From assembly GCA_964620675.1 (NCBI GenBank), contig CAZUJU010000012.1, positions 1 to 64,000 on the forward strand: 64,000 nt of DNA, in the 5' to 3' direction. Each line of letters begins with the position of its first letter. Within the stretch, counting starts at the first letter, position 1. Shown here piece by piece: positions 36,238 through 45,255 of the stretch. The position numbers and the translations under genes were made by a program. This stretch comes from CAYSFW01 sp964620675 (GTDB lineage: Bacteria > Pseudomonadota > Gammaproteobacteria > UWMA-0217). The notes beneath the pieces were generated by a model. The model saw nothing but the letters and a program-made list of their open reading frames with translations. It did no database searches and had not been told where the DNA came from.

Positions 36238-38190
36238 CTATCGCAGTTCATTAAACGACTTCGAGGCGCGTTGCCTGCGTCCCGCGCGCCACCGCACTGC
36301 GATCGCGAGCATCATCGCCGCAATCGCCCATGGCGGGGGCAACGAAGGCGAATGCAAAGGACGATAAATGAGCGGCTTGTCAGGCGATTCCTCAATCGAG
36401 GCAGACTGTCGCAAACCGATATCTTGTGAGGTGGCGGCGAACACAACATCGCCAAAAGTCGACCAAGGTGCGAATGTCGAATCCTGAAACTCAGATTGAG
36501 CAAATGAATGAGACGGCACAAATCCCTGCGTGACGACGCCCCAGGCGGTAAACTGGCGCCCTCGGCCGAGCCAGTCGGCGCCACCGTTCAAATCCGTTAC
36601 GCCGTGTGCAAGGATATCCAGATCGTGCCCGGAGGTGGGTAAATCCGCGCGACGCAACTCCGTAAGTGCCAATCGCCTGGCGAGTGTTTCATCCAGCTGG
36701 CGAGCGCCTTCGCCGTCTCCAGACAGCGCCTTGAGCGACGCCGCCAAGGCGAGTTCCTCGGCAGTCACACCGGCGGCGTCAAGCGGAGGCAATGCGGACA
36801 CCGCACCGCGCCAATCAAAATTCGCAATCGCTACCGCGACCCGCGACGATGCGGCGCACGACGCAACCCCTGTCGAGGTCCAAGCTGGCTCGCCCGCACT
36901 GATGGCAGAGTTATTGATCAGGCGTAAGGCGAGCGCCGTGTTCAAACAGCCCTCATCGGCGCCGACGCTTTCGCCAATCGCTGCGATGTGTAGCGCCCCA
37001 TCGGTCTTGGCGGCATCCCCAAGCACGTTTTGCACGAGCGCCGTGAGGCGCGCATCGGCTGCAGTAGGGCGTTGCAGACTTGATAGATAAGATGTGGCCG
37101 ACCGCAGGTCGCCCTGGAGTACGTTTAACCTTGCCAGGTCACCACGAGCAGCGTGATCGTCCGGGAAACGATAAATGATACGCTGTAGAAAATGCCCCGC
37201 CTGCTCGAACCGACCGAGCTCGACGCCGATCCGTGCCAGATACCGGAGCGATGGATGGTGACCCGGCAGGCGCCTGACGACCCTCAACAAGCGCTGTTGC
37301 GCCACATCGAATCGTTTGCGCTCGAATGCGATCACGCCACTCAGAAAATTGGCCGTGAGGTCGTCCGGATCTTGCTCGAACACGCTCTCCAGCTGTGCTT
37401 CCGCCAAATCGAAACGCCCGGCGCGACGGTTGAGCTCGACGACCCAAAGCCGGGCCAGGCGCGCACTACGCGACGCGACCGCGCCCTCGTCGGATCCAAG
37501 AATTCGGGAAAAGCTCGCCAACGCCTCGGCGTTCTCGCCCCGCACGAGGTGAATGCGCGCCGTCAGGTTTTCGAGATCGCGCGCGTCGGGATAAGCGGTG
37601 CGCGCGGTTTCGAGTACCGCCAGCGCCTCGCTTGATCGCATCTCTCGCAACAGCGCCGACACCTCGGCGAGGTAGACCTCGAGCGCGGTCGGGTCGAGTG
37701 CTCGGGCACTCGCCAGCGCCGACTGGGCCTCCGCGATACGCCCGCTCGCCCACAATGCCTGGGCTCGAATGGCGTGCAAGTCTGACACAGCGTCAGTCGG
37801 CAACGTCGATTCACCGAAGTCCTCCTGCAACAGGCGCGCGTAATCACCCTGAACCAACATCGCCTTCGCCAGTGCCGGCGCGGCAAGACGAGGCGCCCAG
37901 CCCGCGGCCAGGGCGCGTCGCAAATCGCGCTCGGCGCCGACCGGCTCGCCGGACTCCAGCGCGTATAGGCCCAGTTGATACCTTGCCTCTGCGTGGTCAG
38001 GATCACGCGCCAGAATTTGCCGCAAGTGCTTGGCATCCGGCACGACACCGTCAAACGTTACGCGATTAGCGACCGTCGGCCCAACCTCGGAAAAGAGAAC
38101 TTGCCAAACCATTCCGAGCAGCGCCAAGGCGGCGCACGCCAAGCCTCCGGCGATTAATATCCGCTGGCGGCGAGCGTGATTAGCCGGCAT
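36238..38190 (-). CDS. membrane TPR protein with sorting-signal-like C-terminus
   Basis: The 650-residue protein has an N-terminal helix (about 10-33), TPR units (~50-420; repeated D-P-x-x-A pattern), a region without repeats, and a C-terminal tail. The tail has the tripartite layout of PEP-CTERM-like signals: LPPPWA, a short hydrophobic helix, then WRAGRRQR. TPR proteins of this size accompany XrtA-type exopolysaccharide loci. It overlaps the upstream glycosyltransferase gene by 11 bp. A 186-bp gap without features follows. Confidence 0.8.
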   Translation of the reverse strand: MPANHARRQRILIAGGLACAALALLGMVWQVLFSEVGPTVANRVTFDGVVPDAKHLRQILARDPDHAEARYQLGLYALESGEPVGAERDLRRALAAGWAPRLAAPALAKAMLVQGDYARLLQEDFGESTLPTDAVSDLHAIRAQALWASGRIAEAQSALASARALDPTALEVYLAEVSALLREMRSSEALAVLETARTAYPDARDLENLTARIHLVRGENAEALASFSRILGSDEGAVASRSARLARLWVVELNRRAGRFDLAEAQLESVFEQDPDDLTANFLSGVIAFERKRFDVAQQRLLRVVRRLPGHHPSLRYLARIGVELGRFEQAGHFLQRIIYRFPDDHAARGDLARLNVLQGDLRSATSYLSSLQRPTAADARLTALVQNVLGDAAKTDGALHIAAIGESVGADEGCLNTALALRLINNSAISAGEPAWTSTGVASCAASSRVAVAIANFDWRGAVSALPPLDAAGVTAEELALAASLKALSGDGEGARQLDETLARRLALTELRRADLPTSGHDLDILAHGVTDLNGGADWLGRGRQFTAWGVVTQGFVPSHSFAQSEFQDSTFAPWSTFGDVVFAATSQDIGLRQSASIEESPDKPLIYRPLHSPSLPPPWAIAAMMLAIAVRWRAGRRQRASKSFNELR

Positions 38191-39337
38191 GACCAATCGC
38201 GGCGGTTCGGCTCACATCAGTTCCGCTCGACTCACCGATGAATGCGGCATCGTATTCCGCCTGCATCGTATCCAGCGAGAAGTGCTTGATGACATGAGCG
38301 CGCGAAGCCGTTCCGCAGTCATCGCGCCAGCTCGGCGACACCCACGCGCCGTGCATGGCCTGCGCCAGCGCCGCGACGTTTCCGGGCGGCACCAATGCGC
38401 CTACCGTCGAATCTAATACTTCCGGAATCCCTCCGACCGCGGTCGCGATACACGGCTTACCCGTACTCATCGCCTCCAACAGCACGAGGGGCACCCCTTC
38501 AAGACGCGAGGAGGAAACTACCACATCCAGGTTACGCAGCAGCTCGGAAATATCGCTGCGCGCTCCCAATAAATGTACCCGGGGCTGAATTCCAAGCGCG
38601 GCACAACGTGCCTCAACTGCGGCGCGCTCGGGACCGTCTCCGATCATAATCAGGCTATGATCGTTCTGAGTATCGCCACAGAGCCGGGCATAGGCTTCCA
38701 GCAATGTCGGCAGATCCTTGACCGGCTGCATCCTCCCCAACCATCCAAACAGAACTTGTTGTTGCGGCATCCCCAACTCCGCTCTCAAATTCACGCCCGT
38801 CTTGCCGGGTGTAAACTTGCGCGTATCGACTCCGTTATAAATCGTGTGCACCCGATTGCCGGGCACGCCGATCTCGTCGATGAACATCCGTCGCAGACGC
38901 TCATGAATCACGGTCACACAATCGGCCTTGCGGGCAATCCGCCGGGCCGTATCGAGATACCCAGGGACATCGCGATACTCGTGATCCGAGTGCTCCGTCA
39001 GCACGATTCGGCGAACTCCGGCAAGGCGCGCGGGCCAATAAATCCGCTGAAACACGAACAGATGGTGCGCGTGCACAATATCGAAGCGTTCGCGCTTCAG
39101 ATAGCGATACAACGCGTAATTGAATGCATATTTGGAGAAACGGTTTCGCGTTTCAAAGTTAAAGCCACGACAAGGGATGCCGAGCGCTTCTAGTTGAACG
39201 CTGATCGGGCCTTCGTCGGTGTGGGTAGCGATAACGTTAACCTGATGCCCCTCCGTCACGAAACGCTCCGCCAGGGTTGCCGCGAGTCGCTCCGATCCGC
39301 CAATTCGAAACGAGTAGATCGCCTCCAGAATCTTCAT
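38180..39337 (-). CDS. glycosyltransferase family 4
   Basis: The 385-residue GT-B protein begins MKILEAIYSFRIGGSERL, a typical GT4 start, and has GWLGRMQPVKDLPTLLEAY and the E-x7-E motif in SRLEGVPLVLLEAMSTG. It should add one sugar of the repeat unit. Its ATG overlaps the TGA of the acetyltransferase gene (ATGA), so the two are translationally coupled. The longer open frame upstream is antisense-like sequence. Confidence 0.9.
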   Translation of the reverse strand: MKILEAIYSFRIGGSERLAATLAERFVTEGHQVNVIATHTDEGPISVQLEALGIPCRGFNFETRNRFSKYAFNYALYRYLKRERFDIVHAHHLFVFQRIYWPARLAGVRRIVLTEHSDHEYRDVPGYLDTARRIARKADCVTVIHERLRRMFIDEIGVPGNRVHTIYNGVDTRKFTPGKTGVNLRAELGMPQQQVLFGWLGRMQPVKDLPTLLEAYARLCGDTQNDHSLIMIGDGPERAAVEARCAALGIQPRVHLLGARSDISELLRNLDVVVSSSRLEGVPLVLLEAMSTGKPCIATAVGGIPEVLDSTVGALVPPGNVAALAQAMHGAWVSPSWRDDCGTASRAHVIKHFSLDTMQAEYDAAFIGESSGTDVSRTAAIGHAG

Positions 39338-40095
39338 GGTGCGCGCTCCCCGGTCTCGGGGCCTTCGAGTTCCGGAAAATAATGGCGGTACTGGTCCAGG
39401 CGTTTTACGACCCGCGCCGGATTTCCCGCGACCACGGTCAGAGGTTCGACGTCGCGGGTAACCACCGAGCCGGCGCCGACGACCGCGCCTTTGCCGATCG
39501 TGACATTTTTTAAAATGATGCTGTGACTGCCGATCCATGCGTAGTCATCGACCCGAATCGCGCCTCCGCCGCTCGCGTCCGGTGGTTCGTTATTGGCACG
39601 ACGAATCGGATCGAGCGGATGTGAATCATACCCGGCGAAAAAAACCTCGTTTGCAACCAGAACATGATTACCAAACGACACCTTGTCGGAAATGAAAATA
39701 CAGGTCTTGTAGCCTAGGTAGGTGTGATCGCCGATCTCAAGTGTTGGGTTGGGGTGAAGCTTGCCGCCGGCGACGACCATTTCACCTTCAAGTCCGACGT
39801 GATCGCCGATCTGGATATCCACCGGGCCGAAGACCTTCGGGATACCATCGAAGAGTCTTAGCCTTGCGCCACAGCGACTACAGTAAGTCCGAAATACCGG
39901 TTCGTTGTAGATGTAGTTCTTGAACCAACGCCAACTGAACCGACGCACGTCACGTTCCCAGCGCAAGGGGCGGTATAGCTGTGAAGGCAACGGCACATTC
40001 GCATGAAATGCGGCCTTTGCGAAACGGTAGATGCCGTCATAAAACGGCGTTTCGCGCGCCACGATTTTTCTGCGTAGTTCTGCGGTAATACCCAT
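39334..40095 (-). CDS. left-handed beta-helix (hexapeptide) acyltransferase
   Basis: The 253-residue protein has a C-terminal hexapeptide-repeat domain (IQIGDHVGLEGEMVVAGG, IGSHSIILKNVTIGKGAVV, VVAGNPARVV), as in sugar O-acetyltransferases. The N-terminal ~100 residues include a CSRCG pair that could bind zinc. It likely acetylates a sugar of the polysaccharide. The ATG at 40095 was chosen; an in-frame ATG at 40149 is possible. It is coupled to the following GT4 gene. Confidence 0.85.
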   Translation of the reverse strand: MGITAELRRKIVARETPFYDGIYRFAKAAFHANVPLPSQLYRPLRWERDVRRFSWRWFKNYIYNEPVFRTYCSRCGARLRLFDGIPKVFGPVDIQIGDHVGLEGEMVVAGGKLHPNPTLEIGDHTYLGYKTCIFISDKVSFGNHVLVANEVFFAGYDSHPLDPIRRANNEPPDASGGGAIRVDDYAWIGSHSIILKNVTIGKGAVVGAGSVVTRDVEPLTVVAGNPARVVKRLDQYRHYFPELEGPETGERAP

Positions 40096-40237
40096 GCTCG
40101 CTAACCTGTCACACTGGAATTTAAGTGCGTTCGCCTCTGGCCATCGCATCCGCGCCACTCTCCCGGCGCCAGCGCCTTGACCCGGTAAGCCGGCGACCGA
40201 CGCGTGTCGGCACCGCTGATCGCGATCGGTACGCCAA

Positions 40238-41146
40238 TCAGAGGATGCGGCGCGGGATGGTGCGGAGGTGATCATCTCCCCTGCCGGATCCGCGAACGTT
40301 TGTGTGGGAGGTATCGGCAGATCGCAGGGATTGCTTTAATCCGCTCCACCCCAACTCCTCCAACGCCGTCCGCACGTGACCCGCACGCACCTGATTCGAG
40401 TCGTCGACAAAGGCCGCCGTCATCGCCGCATCCCCGAGCACATTGATCAGGCGCGGAATACCCTTGGCGGATTCATTGATGACTTCGATCGCGGTGGCCT
40501 CGAACAGCCCCTCGGACGGGGCGCCCGCCAGTCGCAAACGGTGTTCGATATAAAGCGCACTTTCCTCGCCCGAAAGCGACTCAAGCTCATACTGTAAACG
40601 GACCCGCTGTGCGAACTGGCGCAGTTCTGGCGATGCCAGACGGTGCGCCAAGCTGGGTTGTCCGAACAGGATCAGATTGAAGACCTGCTTACCCGCGACC
40701 TGAATACCCGTTAGAAAACGCAACTCCTCTAGCACGCGTGCATCGAGATGCTGCGCTTCGTCGACGAGCAGCAATACACTTCGGCCCATGGTCTGCTGCT
40801 GAAACAGGATACGATTCAACTCCGTGATCAATTGCGCCTTGCCGAACGCAAACGCGGCGATCCCGAACCGCGCCAGAATCAACTTAAGAAATTCAATCTC
40901 ATCGAGTTGCGTTTGGTGTATGACCATCGCGGTGACGGCACTAGGCAGCCGGTTCAATGCCTGCCGAATCAACGTAGTCTTCCCGCTCCCGGCCTCACCC
41001 GTCACCACCGCGATTCCATCGCGGTTCCAAACCGAATAAGCGAGCAACGCCTTGGCGCGGGCATGACCGAGACTCGAATAAAAAAAGGTCTCGTCCGGAC
41101 GCAATTGAAATGGCGCCCGTTTCAGATCGAAATGTTTGAGGTACAT
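40238..41146 (-). CDS. ExeA-like AAA ATPase of XrtA-associated EPS loci
   Basis: The 302-residue protein starts YLKHFDLKRAPFQLRPD, as in GspA/ExeA-like ATPases, and has Walker A (residues 50-58, GEAGSGKTT), Walker B (LLLVDEAQHL) and a sensor region (LILFGQPSLAHRL). Such ATPases are regularly found in PEP-CTERM/exosortase-linked exopolysaccharide loci; their role is unclear. It is followed after 142 bp by the acetyltransferase gene. Confidence 0.88.
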   Translation of the reverse strand: MYLKHFDLKRAPFQLRPDETFFYSSLGHARAKALLAYSVWNRDGIAVVTGEAGSGKTTLIRQALNRLPSAVTAMVIHQTQLDEIEFLKLILARFGIAAFAFGKAQLITELNRILFQQQTMGRSVLLLVDEAQHLDARVLEELRFLTGIQVAGKQVFNLILFGQPSLAHRLASPELRQFAQRVRLQYELESLSGEESALYIEHRLRLAGAPSEGLFEATAIEVINESAKGIPRLINVLGDAAMTAAFVDDSNQVRAGHVRTALEELGWSGLKQSLRSADTSHTNVRGSGRGDDHLRTIPRRIL

Positions 41147-41478
41147 CGTATTGAATCAATGATGAAAGCATACTCAGTAAGTTGCCACGTAAGTCATCGC
41201 GATACGCGCGGACATTGTGGGCGCCATCGGGCGCCACCCGACAAGCGAATCGGCACTCTCACTTGGCCGACCGTTATCGATACACGTTTCACTCAGACCT
41301 TCCGTGGTGGAGACGCCTCCCTTGTTTTCCGGGCAAACCGGCGAATCCTTGATTGTGACCCGAAGCCGCAGGGTAAGTTCTCGCCACCGCACCAACGCCC
41401 ATCTAACGAGCGATGTTCAACCGCGAAACCGCGAACTTGCTCTCATCGCGTTGTACTCCGCCGCGACGGTAGGTCGCA
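41147..41478. other. 332-bp intergenic region
   Basis: No gene was supported between the initiating glycosyltransferase and the ATPase gene. It may carry an internal promoter for the ATPase and following genes, but no convincing hexamer pair was found. Confidence 0.5.
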
Positions 41479-42909
41479 TCAATGCGCACCTTTACCAAAT
41501 AAGACGACTTCAACGGTTTGCAGAAGTATGTATAGATCAAACATTAGACTATGGTTTTTGGTGTAATATAGGTCATACTGGAGCTTTTCCATCGCATCGC
41601 GATCGGAGGCGCCATAGGGATAGTTGATTTGTGCCCAACCCGTAATACCTGGTTTTACACGGTGCCGCTCGTTGTAGTAGGGGATTTTCTGCGCCAGCGT
41701 TCGCACAAACTCAGGACGCTCTGGACGCGGACCCACGAAACTCATATGTCCGATCAACACATTGAGCAACTGCGGCAGTTCGTCGATGCGCAACTTGCGG
41801 ATGATTTTGCCAACGCGCGTAATGCGATCGTCGTCCTTGCTCGCCCACTGCGGCGCACGGCCTTTTTCCGCGTCGACACGCATGCTGCGAAACTTGAGAA
41901 TTTCGAAATCCGCGCCCGATTTGCCGACCCGGACCTGGCGGTAAAATACCGGAGCGTTCCAGCCTTCTTCAAGTTTGATTGCAACTGAGGCCAGAACCAT
42001 GACCGGCCACGTCAGCAACAGCAATATCGAGCTGGCAAGAATATCGAACACCCGCTCCAACGCATTCCCCAACCAGCTGCGCCCGAAACCCTCCTCGAAA
42101 ATCAACCAGCTCGGCGTCAAAAGATCAAGCCGAACCTTGCCCTCCGTTTCCTCAAAAAACGAAGGTAATTCCAAGACATCGATGCCACTGAGCCGGCAAT
42201 CCAGCAGATCATCGATGGGCAGGCCGTGACGGCGGTCATCAACTGCAATCACGATTTCGTTGATGCCCTGACGCCGCGCATACTGCGCCAAGGGCATATC
42301 CGGGGTCACGACGTTTCCGGCATCGACCGCCTCGGGCTCCCCGGCAACCGGAACGAAGCTGACGATCGAGAAGCCGTGCTGCTCAAGCGCCGGCATGAGC
42401 GCCTCGACATTTGCCGCACGCATCCCCGATCCATACACCAGCACGCGCTTGTTCGGAATATGGTGTCGAATGAGTCGCATGTAGGTCATTCGCACCAGTA
42501 GCAACAATGCCAACGATGCAAACATCGCCATGAACAGCGCACCGCGACCAAGGAAGAACGTCGGCATCGCGTAAATCACGAGGATATACAGGACGATACC
42601 CACGATATGACTCAGCGCGACCCGTAGGTAAATGCCACCTTTTTTCAGGGCAAGGCTACGGACACTGTAGAGCCCCATCGACATGAGACTCAGCAACATT
42701 ACCGAGGCGAACAAGATCGCCTTAGGCATGAGCGGGCCGGTGAGATCCTCGATATGGCTCAAATTCATAAAGCGCCAGGACTCAAATGAATCCATAAAGC
42801 GCAAAACGACGCCGAAGTAGAACGACGCCACAAGTACGAGCGATTCAAGCGCGGCCAACACAATATGTCGCCCGGGAACCTGTTCCTTAAATATCGAAAC
42901 GCTTTTCAC
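41479..42909 (-). CDS. initiating polyprenyl-phosphate glycosylphosphotransferase
   Basis: With a GTG start at 42909 the protein has 476 residues. It begins KSVSIFKEQVPGRHIV like other members of the XrtA-associated sugar transferase family, so the longer TTG-initiated frame (42960) is less likely. It has four to five N-terminal helices, a CoA-binding-like middle domain (VLVYGSGMRAANVEAL) and the C-terminal bacterial sugar transferase domain (EEGWNAPVFYRQVRVGKSG, KFRSMRVDAE, RKLRIDELPQLLNVLIG, SFVGPRPERPEF). It transfers a sugar phosphate to undecaprenyl phosphate, the first step of polymer synthesis. Confidence 0.9.
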   Translation of the reverse strand: MKSVSIFKEQVPGRHIVLAALESLVLVASFYFGVVLRFMDSFESWRFMNLSHIEDLTGPLMPKAILFASVMLLSLMSMGLYSVRSLALKKGGIYLRVALSHIVGIVLYILVIYAMPTFFLGRGALFMAMFASLALLLLVRMTYMRLIRHHIPNKRVLVYGSGMRAANVEALMPALEQHGFSIVSFVPVAGEPEAVDAGNVVTPDMPLAQYARRQGINEIVIAVDDRRHGLPIDDLLDCRLSGIDVLELPSFFEETEGKVRLDLLTPSWLIFEEGFGRSWLGNALERVFDILASSILLLLTWPVMVLASVAIKLEEGWNAPVFYRQVRVGKSGADFEILKFRSMRVDAEKGRAPQWASKDDDRITRVGKIIRKLRIDELPQLLNVLIGHMSFVGPRPERPEFVRTLAQKIPYYNERHRVKPGITGWAQINYPYGASDRDAMEKLQYDLYYTKNHSLMFDLYILLQTVEVVLFGKGAH

Positions 42910-43039
42910 GATTGCTTTTAGAGTGTGTGTTCGGGGAGTAGGCAGCGACGATGTAACCAAGCGCTCGCGCGAAAACTGGAAGAAGTCTCGCGATCAATAC
43001 TGGTCAGCACCCGCTTCGCAACGGCTCACGCGACTTACC

Positions 43040-43510
43040 CTAACGATTGAACGGAGCGGCGACCAAACCGTCGAACTCGCGCTCTCGGTGCGCGGCTGCC
43101 ACCGCAACCGAACGAGGCAACGACCCGAGACCTTTTTCGAGAAAGGTCCGCCCGTCGTCTACAAAGGTGAATCGCAATGTCGTTTGCTCGCGCGTGGCGG
43201 AATCGATAAACACCGGGAACCGCAACCGATGCGGAATATCGCCATCGGCCCCTACTGCGAATTCGACTTGCAGAAACGCACGAGCCGGCAATGTGTCGAG
43301 CAAACAGGGAATTACGACGCCATCGGCACGCACCTCAATGGCCTTGCACTCCATCAACGGAAACGAATGGCAGAGAATCTTGACTGAAACCTCGCGCATG
43401 CCGGCCAGCGCCCGGCGTTGAAAAGCCTCGCGCAAGGCTGCCGCCTCGGACGTTTCCGAAGCCCCGCCCAATGCAATGTCTGGGATCACCCAGGAATTTA
43501 TGATTGTCAT
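43040..43510 (-). CDS. hypothetical protein, possibly PilZ-like
   Basis: The 156-residue soluble protein contains beta-rich segments (VSVKILCHSFPLM, AIEVRADGVVIPCLL, RAFLQVEFAVGADG, LRFPVFIDSA, TTLRFTFVDDG) that resemble a PilZ-type barrel, but the c-di-GMP motif RxxxR/DxSxxG is not clearly present. It starts at the ATG 43510; the longer frame upstream has no clear start. It lies between the initiating transferase and a plus-strand kinase-like gene. Function is unknown. Confidence 0.55.
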   Translation of the reverse strand: MTIINSWVIPDIALGGASETSEAAALREAFQRRALAGMREVSVKILCHSFPLMECKAIEVRADGVVIPCLLDTLPARAFLQVEFAVGADGDIPHRLRFPVFIDSATREQTTLRFTFVDDGRTFLEKGLGSLPRSVAVAAAHREREFDGLVAAPFNR

Positions 43511-43920
43511 AGTTATCGACCGTCCGCGGAAATATGGAGTACCTTTTCGAGCGTTACCGTACGGGCTGTTGCTCGCGCCAACACCGCACCCCTCAAGTAG
43601 TGCACACGAAAAAACTCTGACATCTTGTCCCAACCGCCGCCAAACTGCCGCGCGTAAGGACGGCAACTAAGCGGTAAGCGCGATCACCATCGCGTTCACT
43701 ACTTGTGAGCTTAGGCAGGGCACCATGAGAAAAGTTCAGTACCAAACCCCGATTCGCGGCTCGAAACACTTGAGCATTTAGGGCATTATGTGATAGTGAC
43801 AACGAAAGTTCGGTTCCTTCGAGCAAGAGCCCACGCTCACCGCGGTTAGAACCTCGTCTGCCACGTTCGTCCATCGCACCGGTTCTGATCGACCGTAGCC
43901 CATCCTTGAGGAGCGCCTTC
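43511..43920. other. 410-bp divergent intergenic region
   Basis: No gene, repeat or clear promoter was recognised here. It should contain the start signals of the divergent genes at 43510 and 43921. The plus-strand gene has a GAGGAG ribosome-binding site. Confidence 0.5.
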
Positions 43921-44616
43921 ATGCCGATCAATATTCAAAGCTTCCTGCAAGCCGTGCTGACGTCGGAGCAACTGCGCGGGGCGGATCAGAAGCGTCGGCC
44001 GTTGTGTTCCGGATGCGTCGTCACGCTCTCGCGCGAACGCGGTACCGGTGGGGGTAAAATCGCGGCCGCCCTCGCGAAGTATCTGAATATTCCGCTTTTC
44101 GACAAGTCGCTGCTGGACGCGATAGAACTCGAAAGCGGCATTGCCGCGGAGAAGTTGAAGGCGATCGACGAACAGTTGCGCGGGATGCATACGAACTGGC
44201 TTGAACTGCTGTGGACCAACAAGCCCGAGATCCAGGCCAAATATCAGAAAAATCTCGTCAATATCATTCTCGGGGTGACCCGCACCGGGGGCGTGATTGT
44301 CGGTCGCGGCGCAAACTTTATCCTTGGCACACACGCTTTGAAGGTCCGAATCGTCGGTTCGCGCGATCGCCGCGCGGAGTGGATAGTCGAACAGGAGGGT
44401 CTCGATCTTGAGACCGCGCGGCGACAGATCGAGCGGGTCGATGGCGATCGTGAAGGATTCTGCAAGGCCCTCTACAACCGCGACTCACGCGACCCAGTTC
44501 ACTACGACCTCGTCGTCAATACCGATCGCTTCAACCAGACTCAGGCGGTGGACCTGATCGCGGAGGCGATGCATCTTGCCGCCCTCACATCGATGCATCG
44601 CGAGCCAGTGGGATAG
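43921..44616 (+). CDS. cytidylate kinase-like family protein
   Basis: The 231-residue protein resembles the cytidylate kinase-like family. In place of a classic P-loop it has TLSRERGTGGGKIAAALA near residue 35, followed by a YLNIPLFDKSLL strand-helix and the VIVGRGANFIL and DRRAEWIVEQEG segments. Some members are phosphotransferases of unknown substrate. It is the only plus-strand gene between the exopolysaccharide locus and rsmD, and it starts after a GAGGAG site. Confidence 0.78.
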   Translation: MPINIQSFLQAVLTSEQLRGADQKRRPLCSGCVVTLSRERGTGGGKIAAALAKYLNIPLFDKSLLDAIELESGIAAEKLKAIDEQLRGMHTNWLELLWTNKPEIQAKYQKNLVNIILGVTRTGGVIVGRGANFILGTHALKVRIVGSRDRRAEWIVEQEGLDLETARRQIERVDGDREGFCKALYNRDSRDPVHYDLVVNTDRFNQTQAVDLIAEAMHLAALTSMHREPVG

Positions 44617-44664
44617 CATGCCTTTCGACATTCGTGGCTCCGGCACGGTGACGCAAGCTCGTGT

Positions 44665-45255
44665 TTAAATCCGCCGCAACAAACCAAATCCAACCTCGCC
44701 CGCGCGCAGTTGCCGCCAGTAATTTAGTTCCTCGGGGATGCACGGTGGCTGGGACGCGGGGAACTCGACGTAGCACAGGCCCGTTCGCGCCCATCCGGGC
44801 CAATCGACGAGGGGTTCAAGGCATTGCTGCAGCAGGTCGGAGGCGAACGGGGGATCGAGGAAGATCAGATCGTACGGCATCGTCGAGTTGGCGCCGTCCG
44901 CGAGGAAGTTAAGCGCCGACATTTGCCGTAGCGTCACTTGATCCGCCTGGAAGCGGGCGGCGGATTGGCGCAATTGCGCGACCGTCGCCGGATGCTGCTC
45001 AACCAGCGTCACCGCGCTGGCGCCGCGCGAAGCCGCTTCGAACCCCAGTGCGCCGCTCCCGGCGAATAAATCCAGGCAGCGAGCGCCATTGAGATGCGGC
45101 TGCAACCAATTAAATAACGTTTCTCGAATCCGATCGCCGGTTGGCCGCAGCCCGTCCGCCTCCTGAAATTCGAGGAATCGCCCACGCCACTGCCCGGCAA
45201 TGATTCGAACCCGGGAGGATCGTACCGGTCGCGACGAACTACCCCCCGTCGCCAC
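44665..45255 (-). CDS. rsmD: 16S rRNA (guanine966-N2)-methyltransferase
   Basis: The 196-residue SAM-dependent methyltransferase has the motif DLFAGSGALGFEAASRG, a central VTLVEQHPAT, and the catalytic FLDPPF. It methylates G966 of 16S rRNA. The GTG at 45255 was chosen as start because the family-typical RIIAGQWRGR lies ~18 residues later and no ATG is available; a TTG at 45264 is possible. It overlaps the end of the M16 peptidase gene upstream by 17 bp. coaD, its usual neighbour, is displaced to 25302. Confidence 0.92.
   Translation of the reverse strand: MATGGSSSRPVRSSRVRIIAGQWRGRFLEFQEADGLRPTGDRIRETLFNWLQPHLNGARCLDLFAGSGALGFEAASRGASAVTLVEQHPATVAQLRQSAARFQADQVTLRQMSALNFLADGANSTMPYDLIFLDPPFASDLLQQCLEPLVDWPGWARTGLCYVEFPASQPPCIPEELNYWRQLRAGEVGFGLLRRI

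Noticed and set aside
25303..44664. Exosortase gene
   Set aside because: None of the proteins in the locus has the exosortase Cys-Arg-His pattern in a multi-helix protein.
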